Source: Lumbricus rubellus (Eukaryota; Annelida; Clitellata; Crassiclitellata; Lumbricidae). From it: 64,000 nucleotides of DNA. The stretch covers positions 26,929,403 to 26,993,402 of the forward strand of contig OX243824.1 of the NCBI GenBank assembly GCA_945859605.1, given 5' to 3'. The notes beneath the pieces were generated by a model. That model searched no databases. It was not told the DNA's origin and worked only from the letters and a program-made list of their open reading frames with translations. How positions within the stretch are numbered: the stretch's first letter is position 1; each line of letters begins with the position of its first letter. The position numbers were made by a program, and so were the translations under genes. This document shows, in pieces, positions 30,201 to 40,430 of the stretch.

Positions 30201-30493
30201 AATCGTTGGGTCATCTGGTGGGAACCAAGCAGCTCGCCTCTCTCGGCGCTCTCCGACACAACATCCACGGACTGGAACAGACCCGGCGCCACGGCTGAGA
30301 TTCGCGGCCGGGCACCATCTTCCGCAGTCACAACTGTCAAAGAATTCCGACTACCAATCCTTGAATCCGATACAACTGTGACATTGGCCTCGTCATCATC
30401 ATCCTCCTCCACACAAGCTGACTTAGCAGCAATGTTCTTAGGTGAACCTGAGCAAACACGGTCGGCCATGACATACCATACATCCTGTCCCAT
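27206..30493 (-). CDS. C2H2 zinc-finger protein, EGR-like fingers (single long exon)
   Basis: An uninterrupted frame of about 1095 codons from ATG 30493 (good context, GTGATGG; in-frame TAA four codons upstream) to the stop at 27206. A second Met eight codons later (MADRV) is an alternative start. Four C2H2 fingers lie at about residues 746-866. Finger 1 is separated by a 20-residue linker; fingers 2-4 use TGLRPY and TGEKPY linkers. Helices RSDMLTR and RSDHLHT resemble EGR fingers RSDELTR and RSDHLTT; finger 4 has RRDMVTR. The rest is Ser/Pro/Glu-rich and looks disordered. VKIE near the C-terminus (lysine about 1083) fits a SUMO acceptor motif. Probably a nuclear DNA-binding regulator of G-rich sites. 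It is not a canonical EGR: the finger spacing, four fingers and flanks differ. No orthologue recognised. Confidence 0.88.
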   Translation of the reverse strand: MGQDVWYVMADRVCSGSPKNIAAKSACVEEDDDDEANVTVVSDSRIGSRNSLTVVTAEDGARPRISAVAPGLFQSVDVVSESAERGELLGSHQMTQRFRLHSSGQLSSAHAGHEEEEVCSLQTPDSGRLVPNIVVECMTTRDAHGHRLTPPFHVLPASSDWSLSSPVTSSRQIRALSDSSVYELERSPVLNSSYIPLAGGSDFRYVHPWKSLTDVGEKREVASEVTDLRTTPSLLRDLRKSKTSRLSAVIEPEQDDAELCENKQTDLLPTVPFPWHSHSHRTRFVGQGKSPKTYWMRRHSDSNLTNRQAPSLRLEPYPIRSRSTGDSIPGSTTVPESSTSAEKEMSSSELGASAQTSTEKQPSEEKSTGLYEKRLKLKKYLQTRYQTSLLEMRQSGDADDVFTDRSLDPGSPASLVSSASEVHINVPPSLYPESDTGRKAVAVQDELDSEMPEKVFCYERQGPGRKVLSEEDEYSFEGVDNYSGTSAHRLYSERQHLKRTEEGATSSTSVRSSEMPVFVFPVASTHVSDAVVSPPWWRQHVAQGHVSSGGLFPRSEPMDPPVVARTPSELQKRKSAGESPHHSRSEERHHQKFVSKQPPPEALGAYSHFPLLVDLPVEKPFRRVHLRCSPWEGSDQRTPTSALTRPQSYSSLLTFSSTISEQPSYPLTRFPSSPALSDCPTVSSSLVSSWRETRDTSPRLVSSPSVARASASSSDRSLVMRHSYSPLRESGPDRDESTAAVRSKFTCPLCNQEFISYNHLTNHMSSHLLPPEGGASKESPTEGLKVHLCRVCNRAFSRSDMLTRHTRLHTGLRPYECHLCGQVFSRSDHLHTHLRTHTGEKPYKCTSCPYAAPRRDMVTRHMRIHTRDVPHRGRRSASISSDVLPSPLYTDLTSVSSDKVCRRIQSLSSVEPSRSLSLSHDSPTNALMDAAEDAADLGLVHQVISCRTCSLTSSESTEGSDLSHVYPASCHTWSSTSAESFESFSSPRLREHLSWSSSAESPDVFCRAPQQFFWSVRGAAGHRPDERSQRDSSSSAVETLSIEMQTSFERCSVTTPEHDNSREATGDTKQPYEIYGQDPRVKIEKESPFDKDKDC

Positions 30494-30895
30494 CACAGGC
30501 TCTTACTTGCAGACGACTACGGCACATCGAACCGTAAGAAGATATATCGTCTATCAAACCAATGTCATCAAATATCTAGAAGCTGCACTTGTTCTCACAA
30601 TTTATCCACCAAATTGATACCAAAACACAATGTAAACTTTTGTTCACGCGTGTAAGACCAAATCTTCCAAAGTGGCACCAGGAAATAAACTCCGTCAATA
30701 CTTGACGTAATTTTATGAAATCTATTCACGGCTATGAGGCACTGATTTTGGTCAGCCTTCTTGCGTTCCTGTTGACATTCTTGTTGACTAGCAACCACAT
30801 CTCTGACTGCCTTGTCATCTACAACAGAAATTCGTAATTCAATTAAATGTTTTCAGTAGTATTATATAATATTAGAGAATATTTAGAATCAATAA

Positions 30896-31315
30896 GGCCT
30901 AAAAAATGTTGTGTTTCCGGTAACAGAGCTAAAAAAATTGGGTAGGTAGGTCGGAAAATATTTTTATTTTGGTAAAATATTTTTATGCAGTGACTATCCT
31001 GAAAAGTATACCCCGCTAGTCTATTTTGCACAAAGGTACATGCTGCACCAAAGTACGTGTTCTAAGCAAGTATAAACTGCCTAATTGTGCCTATTTCCAG
31101 ACTGTCTGCACCTAAAACTGCTCTAGAAAACTCCTATTAATTTCATTTTGTTGACGTCTTTTCTGTTATGTCAATACAAATGTAAAAAAATATTAAATTT
31201 TTTTTCTTAAAAAAATTTATTAAAAATAAAATTTTTTTTTTTTACAAAATTATTTGAGTTGCGGCAATAAAAGAGGTTCGGTCGGGTTACCGGAAACACA
31301 ACATTTGTTTAGGCC
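30896..31315. mobile_element. Harbinger-like MITE, copy 2
   Basis: Same ends and internal words as copy 1 (TGCAGTGACTATCC, AAACTGCTCTAGAAA), flanked by TAA. 420 bp, 400 bp upstream of the zinc-finger gene. Confidence 0.8.
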
Positions 31316-31689
31316 TAACTGTGAAACCCCAACACATGAAGACAGTCAATTCCTAAAGAAGCTGCCAAGTTCTGTCAATTCCCACAACTCCTATAATTCA
31401 TCTGTTGAACTTCTGCATCATGAGTGCCAGATTCTGTACTGTTGACACTTGCAAAAGTGATCGCAGTTAAAAGGATATGAATGAATACATCTGCATGCCA
31501 TAGGCAGTCACCGCTACACTGACTAGCACTGATGAAAGAAATTTACGCTCATGTTAATATGCAGAGCACATTCTTATATTAAAGCATGACATTGCAGTGG
31601 TTTGACTCTTAAGTCATATGGTCATATATGTAGTTTTTTAAAATATTCAAAAGCAACTTGAAGAAGAAAATCGGTCCCTTAAGCTAGAT

Positions 31690-31968
31690 CTGAGGCAGCC
31701 GTGGGTACAAGGTGTTAGTGACTTCATTAAATTAGCCTCTGCACCTGAGGGTGGGTGCCAGTCCTCTCCCTCACCATCTCATCTTCCCACCGACAGTGCA
31801 TGGTCACATTGGTCAGTGTAGTCATTATAAGTGAGTTTGCCAAGGGTGCTGCAGTTGAAGCAGAAATCTTGAACCAGATTTCAGCCGTGGCTGGGTTATG
31901 AATCCCAAACACCTTAACTGACAGTCCACACACTAGCCACTATACTATATCTAGCCACACCCACTAAA
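31690..31968 (-). mobile_element. tRNA-derived SINE, family C
   Basis: On the minus strand the head reads TATAGTGGCTAGTGTGTGGA (A box) and GGGATTCATAACCC (B-box-like), followed about 80 bp later by CCTTGGCAAACTCACTTATA, another variant of the core seen in families A and B. A short stretch at 33285-33358 carries a similar head (TGGTATAGTGTTTAGCTTGC) and may be a decayed second copy. Confidence 0.6.
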
Positions 31969-32534
31969 AACTACATATCTATTGAACACATTCCCTGTCA
32001 TCTGGGCTTGATTTAACAACCTTCATATCAACTTTGTCAAATACAGCTCACTAGAAAAATATTAAAAAACCAGTACAGCAGCAGCACTACAAACAGGCTG
32101 CAACAAAATCTCCTTCACAATTCTAGACACAAGCAACAACCTATGCACAATAAAAAAAACTAGATGTATCAAGATTCCATCTGCTGGCTGACATAGTTTC
32201 TTGGGTGAGAACTGAGGAGGGATAAATTCACTGATATCTGTATACACAGACAGATAAAATAAATCTTCTGGCTTATCAAAGATATCATCCCCTTTGCAAC
32301 AGACCTCATCATCCTTGCATGCATACGGCATTGTGGATTGGTATGTTGGAAAATAATCTTACATGTAATACAAGCCGTAGAACATATTCCTACTTGTAAT
32401 ACAAATCATAGAGCATATTGCTACATGTAATACAAATCATAGAGCATATTGCTACATGTAATTCAATTTGCAAGCCTTCTTCTTATTTCTTACATGCACT
32501 ACAAATCTAACATATTGAAACATGTAATACAATT

Positions 32535-32590
32535 TCAATCACATAAATTTATATAGCGCCTCTTCAAGATCTCTACTCAGAGGCGATTTG
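32535..32590 (-). mobile_element. L2-like LINE 3' tail fragment
   Basis: ATAAATTTATATAGCGCCTC, TTCAAGATCTCTACTCAGAGGCG: both hairpin arms in reverse orientation, the rest missing. Confidence 0.55.
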
Positions 32591-33431
32591 TAGAATTTGT
32601 AGAACATATTCGTACATGTAATTCATTTTGCAAACCTTCTCCTTATTTTTACATGTACTACAAATCTGACATATATTGTAACACGTAATACAATTTGTAA
32701 GAACTTTCTAACATATTTGTACATGTAATACAAGTCACAGAAAATATTCTTACATGTATGTAACACAAGTGGTAGATTATGTTCTTGCATGAAATACAGT
32801 GAAGACTTTAACAGTTCTTGAAGAAAGCATAAACCTCTGAAGGTTGCTATAAAATTCAGGGTAAAAAACAGTGATCACTTACAACCTTGGGCCAACTCTG
32901 AAAGCATCAAAAATCTTGGGTGACTTTTTCAAACTCAGCACACAAGGGTGCAAGAGGATTTCCCCTCAAACCCATCATCTTTTAGGCTAAGGCTGGTGAG
33001 GGATAGTGGTCCCTAGGCACAGATCTTCAAGGGAAACTGAGGGACAAAGATGTAACAGGATGCCCAGAACTATAAAAGTTGTGAAATTTTAGCATAGACC
33101 TTGAATTTGTGAGCACAGTTGTGTGTCCTGTTAAGCATTCCCTGGTACACCTTGGACAAGAGGACACAGTTGGTGTGCTAAAGACATGTACATCCAATAT
33201 CTCATTAAGCATAAACTTCAAGACCGTTCATTCTGTGACAAAGTTAACCTGAGATCACAAGGCAGCAGAGAAATCTTTAAATTTCTGCCCTGCTGGAAAT
33301 TGAAACGCAACCTCTTGATGTGTAGCGAGCAAGCTAAACACTATACCACCAAAAAGAGAGCAAAGAACTAACTGTATACCCAACATTTTTAAAGTACCAG
33401 GTCTCAATGAAACATTAACCTCTGATTATAA

Positions 33432-33852
33432 GGCGTAAAAAAAATTGTTGTGTTTCCGGTAACCCGACCGACCCATTTTTACGGCCGCGACTCAAATATT
33501 TTTGTAAAAAATTTTTATTAAAAAAAATATTAAAAAAAAAAAATTTTAATTTAATTTTTTTTCAAAAAATATTTTTTTAACATTTGTATTGACATAACAT
33601 AAGAGACGTCAACAAAATGAAATTAATAGGACTGTTTCTAGAGCAGTTTTAGGTGCAGACAGTCGGGGAAATAGGCAGTTTATACTTGCTTAGAAGACGT
33701 ACTTTGTTTCAGCGTGCAAAAAAGACTAGTGGGGTATACTTTTTCGGATAGTCACTGCATAAAAATATTTTACCAAAATAAAAATATTTTCCGACCTACC
33801 TACCCAATTTTTTTTAGCTCTGTTACCGGAAACACAACTTTTTTTAAAGGCC
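33432..33852. mobile_element. Harbinger-like MITE, copy 3 (reversed)
   Basis: Same family in the opposite orientation, flanked by TAA; 421 bp. Left end GGCGTAAAAAAAATTGTTG, right end TTTTTTTAAAGGCC. Confidence 0.8.
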
Positions 33853-34605
33853 TAACCAGTGTGCAAACATGCGTGCAAATACATGCTGCCTGCTTGTGCC
33901 TTATCTCTTTTAGACATCTCATCAGGATGTTGGCAAAAACACTAGGCAGGCCTACCAAGGATATGTGGCATGAACATCATTGTGTAAGCCGTGCGAAAGG
34001 CATGAACATGGCAACATGAAACATAAAGTGTTTGCATAGTGCTTGCTGCCCCTTAAACTGTACCGCCTTACAATTTTAAATGGTCGGAAAGTAAGAACGA
34101 TTTGTACAAATAAAAACTGGAGCATCATAAAACGTTTTATTATCTTGGTGAGTAGGTCAAGTGTATTGCCTTACAATACATGTATTATGCACATCCTGTA
34201 TTTTATAAAATGTTGAAGACCGTTCTGTTTGAACAGGGTCTTGTACTTCAGGACAGGAGCACCCATCACGAGTCTTATACTCAAGAGCCGGTATAATAAA
34301 CACACACTCACAAATATAATTATGCATACAGTACACGCTGCCATTTTAAAACCTTGCAAGGCAGCACATCACTCAACTGCATGCAACCTGTACCTCCTGA
34401 GCATATTATTATTATTAATTTTATTAAGGAAATTAAAATAATGCCTTTTGATATTTTGAAATAATGCCTTGCTTTTCGCTGAAGGGAAAGAAGAAAATAA
34501 TGCCTTTTGAGTAAATTAACATGAGTTATATACAAGTAATTACATTCACAGGTTTGTAATGATAACTGTTAGAACATTCATGTTAATTTATTTAATTTAA
34601 AAAAA

Positions 34606-34820
34606 AATTTCTCCATTTCTATAGCACCATTTCACGCTATTCTACTCAGAGTTGCTCTCGACTACAGCGCGGACACTGGATCCGAGTTTCACACCAAAGT
34701 GCCCGAGCAATTGCGAGTGAAGGACTTGCTCAAGGTCATTATAATGCAGCTTGAGGTGGATTTGTACCTGCAACCTCCGGCTGCAAGGCTAAGAACATAC
34801 CCACTACACCACAGCACCCA
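34606..34820 (-). mobile_element. tRNA-derived SINE, family A, diverged
   Basis: Reverse copy with ACTCAGAGTTGCTCTCGA, GCGAGTGAAGGACTTGCTC, and a decayed B box (GGTGGATTTGTACC); head ends near ACACCACAGCACCC. Confidence 0.72.
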
Positions 34821-34979
34821 ACAAGTACACACACATGCTAGCGAAAAAATTTCTTCTTTTTCAAACACTTCCATATTTACTGTATTACCACAATATAATA
34901 TGCAACGCGATTTGAACCCACAAAGCAAAGCAACAAGTCATACACTCTGCTACAGAACCTTACCGCATCAAGTCTGACA

Positions 34980-35720
34980 TGCATTACCTTTTCGGATGCA
35001 CAAGTCACGAGTACAAGAACCGCGAACCATACGACACTGCAGAGCACCTACAGAACTTATCCTAGCCCTATCGTTGCACGCCCTTTTATCCTAACACAAA
35101 CGTGCTTTAACAAGGTCAAACTTCAAGCGCAATTCCACGAAACTGCGAAACTCTTGCGACGCACAATTGAAGACAACGTCACATATCGCACGTTTCCAGC
35201 AACTGCTCTGACGTACGCAATGACATCGAACACATCTAGCACCGTCGTCGCCACCTACCGCCTCCTCCTGCTGCACGCCTTCCGAAACGTGCACCACTAC
35301 CGCACACAACGTCGCCGGTCATCGCTGTGCAGAAGAGTTCCAGGAACTGAAAACTTCATGTTCCATAAATCGTTGTTTCCATCGATGCCCGTCATCCGAT
35401 ACCGGTCATTTGCAGCAGCAGCAGCAGCTCCACCGAAGATATAGTGGCATTGGCGCGAAACAACGCGCGGGCGCATTGATGTGTCGCGCAATTGTTAACG
35501 ACTTGTTTGCGTCATCATCAGTCGCAATAATCTGCGCGCGACACAACAAACGCCCAGCATCAGCAGCAGCAGCCACAGTGTCCTCCTGGTCGTCGTCGGA
35601 CCAATTACAGGGATGGCTAATCCTATTTGTCCAGGATTCTGCTGCGTATATAATAATTATATATCAACACACATCCGATCCGATCGGCGCAGTATACCAG
35701 GTTCTGAGAATAAGGCGACG
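34980..35720. promoter_or_regulatory. CpG-rich stretch, possible distal promoter or 5' exon
   Basis: CpG-rich against AT-rich surroundings, with GCGCGAAACAACGCGCG near 35456 and short CAG runs (35410-35430, 35560-35575). It is upstream of the zinc-finger gene in that gene's direction, so an untranslated first exon here is possible; that is only inference. Confidence 0.25.
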
Positions 35721-35876
35721 ACTGATTCATCACCAACTCAGATTACTATTACTCACAGAAGACTTCCATAATCCTTCAAATAATAAAGACCGTATTTCCG
35801 CAAACCCCACGCATGCATGCATGCACGCACAGGGATTCTCCTTTCCAAATCACCTGCTGACTAGAGGTTAAACGGG

Positions 35877-36290
35877 ATGGGATATCTCGTATCCAATTCA
35901 AGGTACTGCTCAAGGTATTGTCTCAAGAACTCAAACTGGACTAAATACCTTTGTGACCTGATGCACAAACCCCTCTCCGCAGTCTCTTCCTGCCCCTTCC
36001 ACACTGCTGATCGACTTCATCTCTTGGTTCCAAGGGCAAGGACTGCTATGGCCCAACACCTCTCCTTTGCCATTGTAGGCCCTTCTATGTGGAATGACCT
36101 CCCTCCTATATACTATCTGCAGTAAGATCTCATTGGGGTGTCATCTTCAGCTCCTCGCTGCTTGAAGTCTTTCTTATTTCTTTGGGGCTGTCATGCTGAG
36201 AGCGTCTATGAATATTTAGCTAGTCTATACCAATGTTCTTTGATCTTGGGTCTATACGAGGCGCTTTATCAATGGTAATATACAATACAA
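35877..36290 (+). mobile_element. L2/CR1-like LINE 3' fragment
   Basis: The frame 35877-36125 reads ARTAMAQHLSFAIVGPSMWN and DLPP: the FxVVGPSxWNxLP motif of the L2/CR1 ORF2 C-terminus. The tail has a GAGCGTCTATGAATA...GAGGCGCTTTATCAATGG arrangement like other copies, ending in an ACAATACA-type tail. Confidence 0.75.
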
Positions 36291-36399
36291 TAAAGACCAG
36301 AGACAATAGGTCAAACAAACAACAGGTATAGTCTGGCCTTCTCAAAATCAACAGGTAGTTAGAGCAGTCCTGTAATAGACAACACCATATGACATTTGA

Positions 36400-38150
36400 G
36401 TTGGAGGAAAACGCAAAAAGAGGCAACAACAGATCCGTCTTCCAGACCGTAAAGAGGCTCACCAAATCGTTCACTCCGCGCACTACAGCCATTAAAGACA
36501 ACGTAGGGACAAAAATTGTGGACCCGAAGAAGGTGAATGAAAGATGGCAAGAATACTGCGAGGAGTTGTATGATGATGTGGACGATCACACAGATATAGA
36601 TGTTCAAGAAAGGGAACCACCTCCTTTGAAGGAAGAAATCAGGCGAGCTTTGTTAAAATCAACTACAAGAAAGGCACCAGGCCCAGATGCAATAGCCGCT
36701 GAACTGCTTAAGTACGGCGGGGAAATGACGTTGACCAAACTTCATGACATATGCACGGAGGTGTGGAGAAACGGGGAGTGGCCAGAGGAGTGGACACAGT
36801 CAACTTTCATCCCGCTTTTCAAGAAAGGTGACCCGCTTTATTGCGGAAACTACCGTACTATCGCACTGGTCTCTCATGCAAGCAAGATCCTGTTACGTGT
36901 GATTCTAGAACGGATACAATCCAAACTTGAAAGCGAGATCGCCCAAGAACAAGCTGGTTTTAGACCTAGAAGAGGCACACGTGACCAAATCGCAAACCTC
37001 CGAATAATTCTCGAAAAAGCAAGGGAAAGGAACCAACCAATATATTTCTGCTTCATTGACTTCACAAAAGCGTTTGACATGATACAACATGACAAACTCT
37101 GGTTAACCATGTTAGAAATGGGTTTCCCGCCTCAAATAGTTCAGCTGCTGCAGAAACTTTATAAACAACAACGCGCAAATATTAGGACAGATGGACTCAC
37201 GTCACCATGGTTCCGAGTTAAGAAAGGAGTGCGTCAAGGGTGTAACCTTTCACCGTGCCTTTTCAACATTTTAGCTGAACAAGTAATGAGAAAAGCCTTG
37301 GAAGGATTCACCGCCGGATTCAGAATCGGGGGTAAAACCATTAACAACCTAAGATACGCGGACGACATTGTGTTACTGACTACATCACCAGAGGAGCTGC
37401 AAGAATTGGTGGACAGAATTGAGAGATCTGCAAACGAGTATAGCATGAAGATTAATGCTGCAAAGACAAAGGTCATGACAAATACGGACACGTTGTTGGA
37501 TATAAGAGTAATCAACGGTAGTTTAGAACAGGTAGACTCCTTTGTATATCTGGGAAGCAGATTAACGAAAGATGCAGAATGTAATGTAGAAGTAAAGTCA
37601 AGGTTAGCCATGGGTACATCAGTCATGATTAAGTTGACAAAGGTTTGGAAGAACAAGGCAATCAGCTCCAAGACAAAGATACGACTGATGAGGGCCTTAG
37701 TGTGGCCAGTGGCAACATACGGTTGTGAGGCGTGGACTCTTAAGAAGGAGGAGGAAAGACTTATACAGGCTTTCGAAAACAAATGCATCAGGAAACTACT
37801 ACGTATTTCATGGACAGAAATGTTGACTAATGAACGAGTTTACAAATTAGCAGGGACAAAAAGCGAGTTATTAGGTCATGTCAAAACCCGGAAATTACGT
37901 TACTTCGGTCACATCCTGCGACAGCCGGACAATATTGAAAATAGTGTCATGACGGGATTAGTGCAGGGTGTTCGCGGTCGCGGTAGACCTAGAATATGCT
38001 GGCTTGATAACATCACGCTGTGGACCGGTTTATCAGGAGCGGCGCTATTGCGGACTGTAAAGGATAGATATTGCTGGAGTACTTTGGTCCACTCATGTAG
38101 CCAACCGTCGCGCAGCGACGTCGGCGTATTGACATGACATGACATGACAT
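36400..38150 (+). mobile_element. RTE-type LINE, 5'-truncated, open RT frame
   Basis: An open frame of 582 codons (36389-38137) holds a reverse transcriptase: FIDFTKAFD at about residue 222, GVRQGCNLSPCLFN, and the catalytic YADD at about residue 322. The C-terminal region has GCEAWTLKKEE, RKLLRISWTEM, LRYFGHILR and RGRGRPRICWLD, the layout of RTE/BovB elements. No apurinic endonuclease domain is present, so this is a 5'-truncated insertion. The 3' end is a short (GACAT)n tail, typical of RTE. Flanks ATGACATTTGAG (36389) and ATGACATTGAG (38151) look like a slightly altered target duplication, although the tail makes the edge fuzzy. The intact frame suggests recent insertion. Confidence 0.9.
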
Positions 38151-38253
38151 ATGACATTGAGCCTGTTATTTTTCAATGAATTGATTGGGTGAGAATCCTC
38201 ACTGTCTGTCTAAATGGGGGTGGGTGGGACACGCCTTTAAGGTCCCCCATCAG

Positions 38254-39290
38254 TAGTGTTGTGAGGCGGAAATCTTTCCCGGAAAGTTTCATATCTTTCC
38301 GGAAACTTTCCGACGTATCTTTCCGGAAACTTTCCGAAAAATTTCCGATATTTTTCCATCAATACAATATTACTAAATAACAATTTATATCCATAAATAT
38401 GCTTAAATTAAACATCAATCACTGTAAGCTATTATTATTTAGTCATTGCCGATTTTTTCATTCAATAAACGACACTTTTTGCTTATTGTTTAGTGTACAC
38501 ACCGACAATACATTTAAGAATTAATTGCAATCAGACTTCACTGTTATTATGTAGAAAAGTTTTATGATTTGATTGCCTAACTCTTCTTATTTTTTACTTT
38601 TGAAAATATGAAACAAAAACAGCAATTGATTCAGTACACTATAGACACCAAATGTTTTAATAAGTACTGCAACAGATTAATTCCTACATACAATTATTGT
38701 ATGCTTGAAATATGATGTTATTGGCATTGCCATTGCAGTGTGAGACTAACCTATTTTCAAATCTGCTTTTCTTGGTAAGCAGCAAAGAATATGTTTTGGT
38801 TTAAATTTTCTATCTATGAGTTGTTGCCTTTAAGCGGTGCGCGGACTAAGGAAAAGCCTTTTTTATTATCTTATGTAACCTTATTTATTTCTTTACTGTC
38901 CATAATTATTTTCTTTAATTTATTACTTCTGAAATACCTTATATTCTTTCCTTACTTTCAAGGATTCAGCTAATTTACATCACCATTTAACTGTTGCAAT
39001 ATAATCCTAAATAGCACAGTGAAAGAAATAATTGAGCAGGCTCAAAGCAGCTGCCAAAATGTCAAATTGTCAGATATTCTGAACTGCTAATGAAAGCACT
39101 TAATGGTCATTTTAATTCTTTAAGGTGAACATTTCCCACAGTGCCAATAAAAGGAACTTTAAAAACTCAAATTTTCATATGTTTTCTGATAGGGAAAATG
39201 TGACATTATGTGTTAGATGTATTTTTCGGTCTACGGAAAGTTTCCGGAAAGTTTCCGGAAAAATATCTTTCCGGAAAAGCTACATCACTA
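38254..39290. mobile_element. Non-autonomous hAT element with TTTCCGGAAA repeats
   Basis: TAGTGTTGTGAGGCGG at the left, AGCTACATCACTA at the right, perfect 8-bp CCCATCAG duplication (38246-38253, 39291-39298). Subterminal CTTTCCGGAAACTTTCC units at both ends. 1037 bp, AT-rich middle, no transposase frame. Confidence 0.9.
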
Positions 39291-40221
39291 CCCATCAGAC
39301 GTAAGTGGAGTGAGTGTCCCATTCGCATAGAGTCCAAAACGTTGCCACAAAAGTTTTGTCAATTAACTAAGAAATGTGCAAATTACTGGAAGTGAAAGAT
39401 TCACACCTATGCAAAATAAATTTGATGAATGCCAGGGTTTCAATCCGTCAGCATTAGTTCGTACCTATCCATTATAGCTGTCCTAGTAGCAGGGCACTAA
39501 TAGAGTGTCTTCCACATGTCAGAACTCAGTAGCATCATAAGTGCATTAATTTAATGCCTTTGTCCCATATAAGTAATGGTGCCCATCAAAGGCATCTGGC
39601 ACATTATATGGGGTCGTCCATAAAAGACGCCCGCAGAAAATGACCTACTTTGAACCCCTACCTCCCCTTGTCCGCATTTAGCCTTACCCCAGTCCCCCAC
39701 CCACCCACTCTGCGGTTGTCCACACACCAAAACGAAATGCAATCATAACAAAATAATAACACATCAACAACACAAGTTGCATGACTAAGATCATCAACAA
39801 ACTACGAGTTCTATCTTAATTCAAAACACTGGCCTGGCCATGTGGAGTAGTCCATAGATTGACCCCTTAGATGCTAGCATATGGATAGAAAAGTTAGAGA
39901 AGCTGATGAGACAAATCCCTCCGGTGAAGGTGGGCCAAACAGAGAACCTTGCTGGCAGCGTAGGTGGGTGTTGACATGCACTTAAGATTCCAATCTGCCT
40001 ATCCACAAAGCAGTGCATGGTACGCTGGTTAGTACTACGCTGGGGTATGAAATGATGAAGAAACAAAGCTTTCAACGAGCAAATTATTCTTGTTGATATA
40101 GTTTGGGAAATCTGAAACCTGAAATATTTAGGCAGGTGTCTGAAAGCAAGAGAACATTAGAAATGACAGAACCTTATTAATACCAGTAGCGTATTTTATT
40201 AACTATGTAGCAGCAGAGTAG

Positions 40222-40430
40222 CGTGGCGCGTGGTGGTGTAGTCGTTGCCTTGGAGCCGGAAGGTTCGAGGTTCAAATCCACCTGGCAGCGCAAGGACCTT
40301 GGGCAAGTCCTTCACTCACAAAATTGCTCAGCTCTACGGTGTGAAACTCCGACGCAGTGTCCGCGCTGTAGACAGGAGCGCCTCTGAGTAGTGAGCTTGA
40401 AGGGGCGCTATAACAAGTGCGTATATGAGC
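40222..40430 (+). mobile_element. tRNA-derived SINE, family A
   Basis: Head GGCGCGTGGTGGTGTAGTCG, B box GGTTCAAATCCACC, core GGACCTTGGGCAAGTCC, hairpin GGAGCGCCTCTGAGTAG ... CTTGAAGGGGCGCTATAACA. Confidence 0.85.

Noticed and set aside
27373..30381. Several 60-150-codon frames on the plus strand and other minus-strand frames across the zinc-finger gene
   Set aside because: Shadows of a GC-rich coding sequence; only the long minus frame contains the zinc fingers.
27206..30493. Naming the zinc-finger gene EGR
   Set aside because: Helices are similar, but there are four fingers with a long first linker and a different third helix; orthology cannot be shown by eye.
39600..39760. GGGTCGTCCATAAAAGACGC as a transposon end
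   Set aside because: It resembles ends of some DNA transposons, but no matching inverted end or duplication was found nearby.
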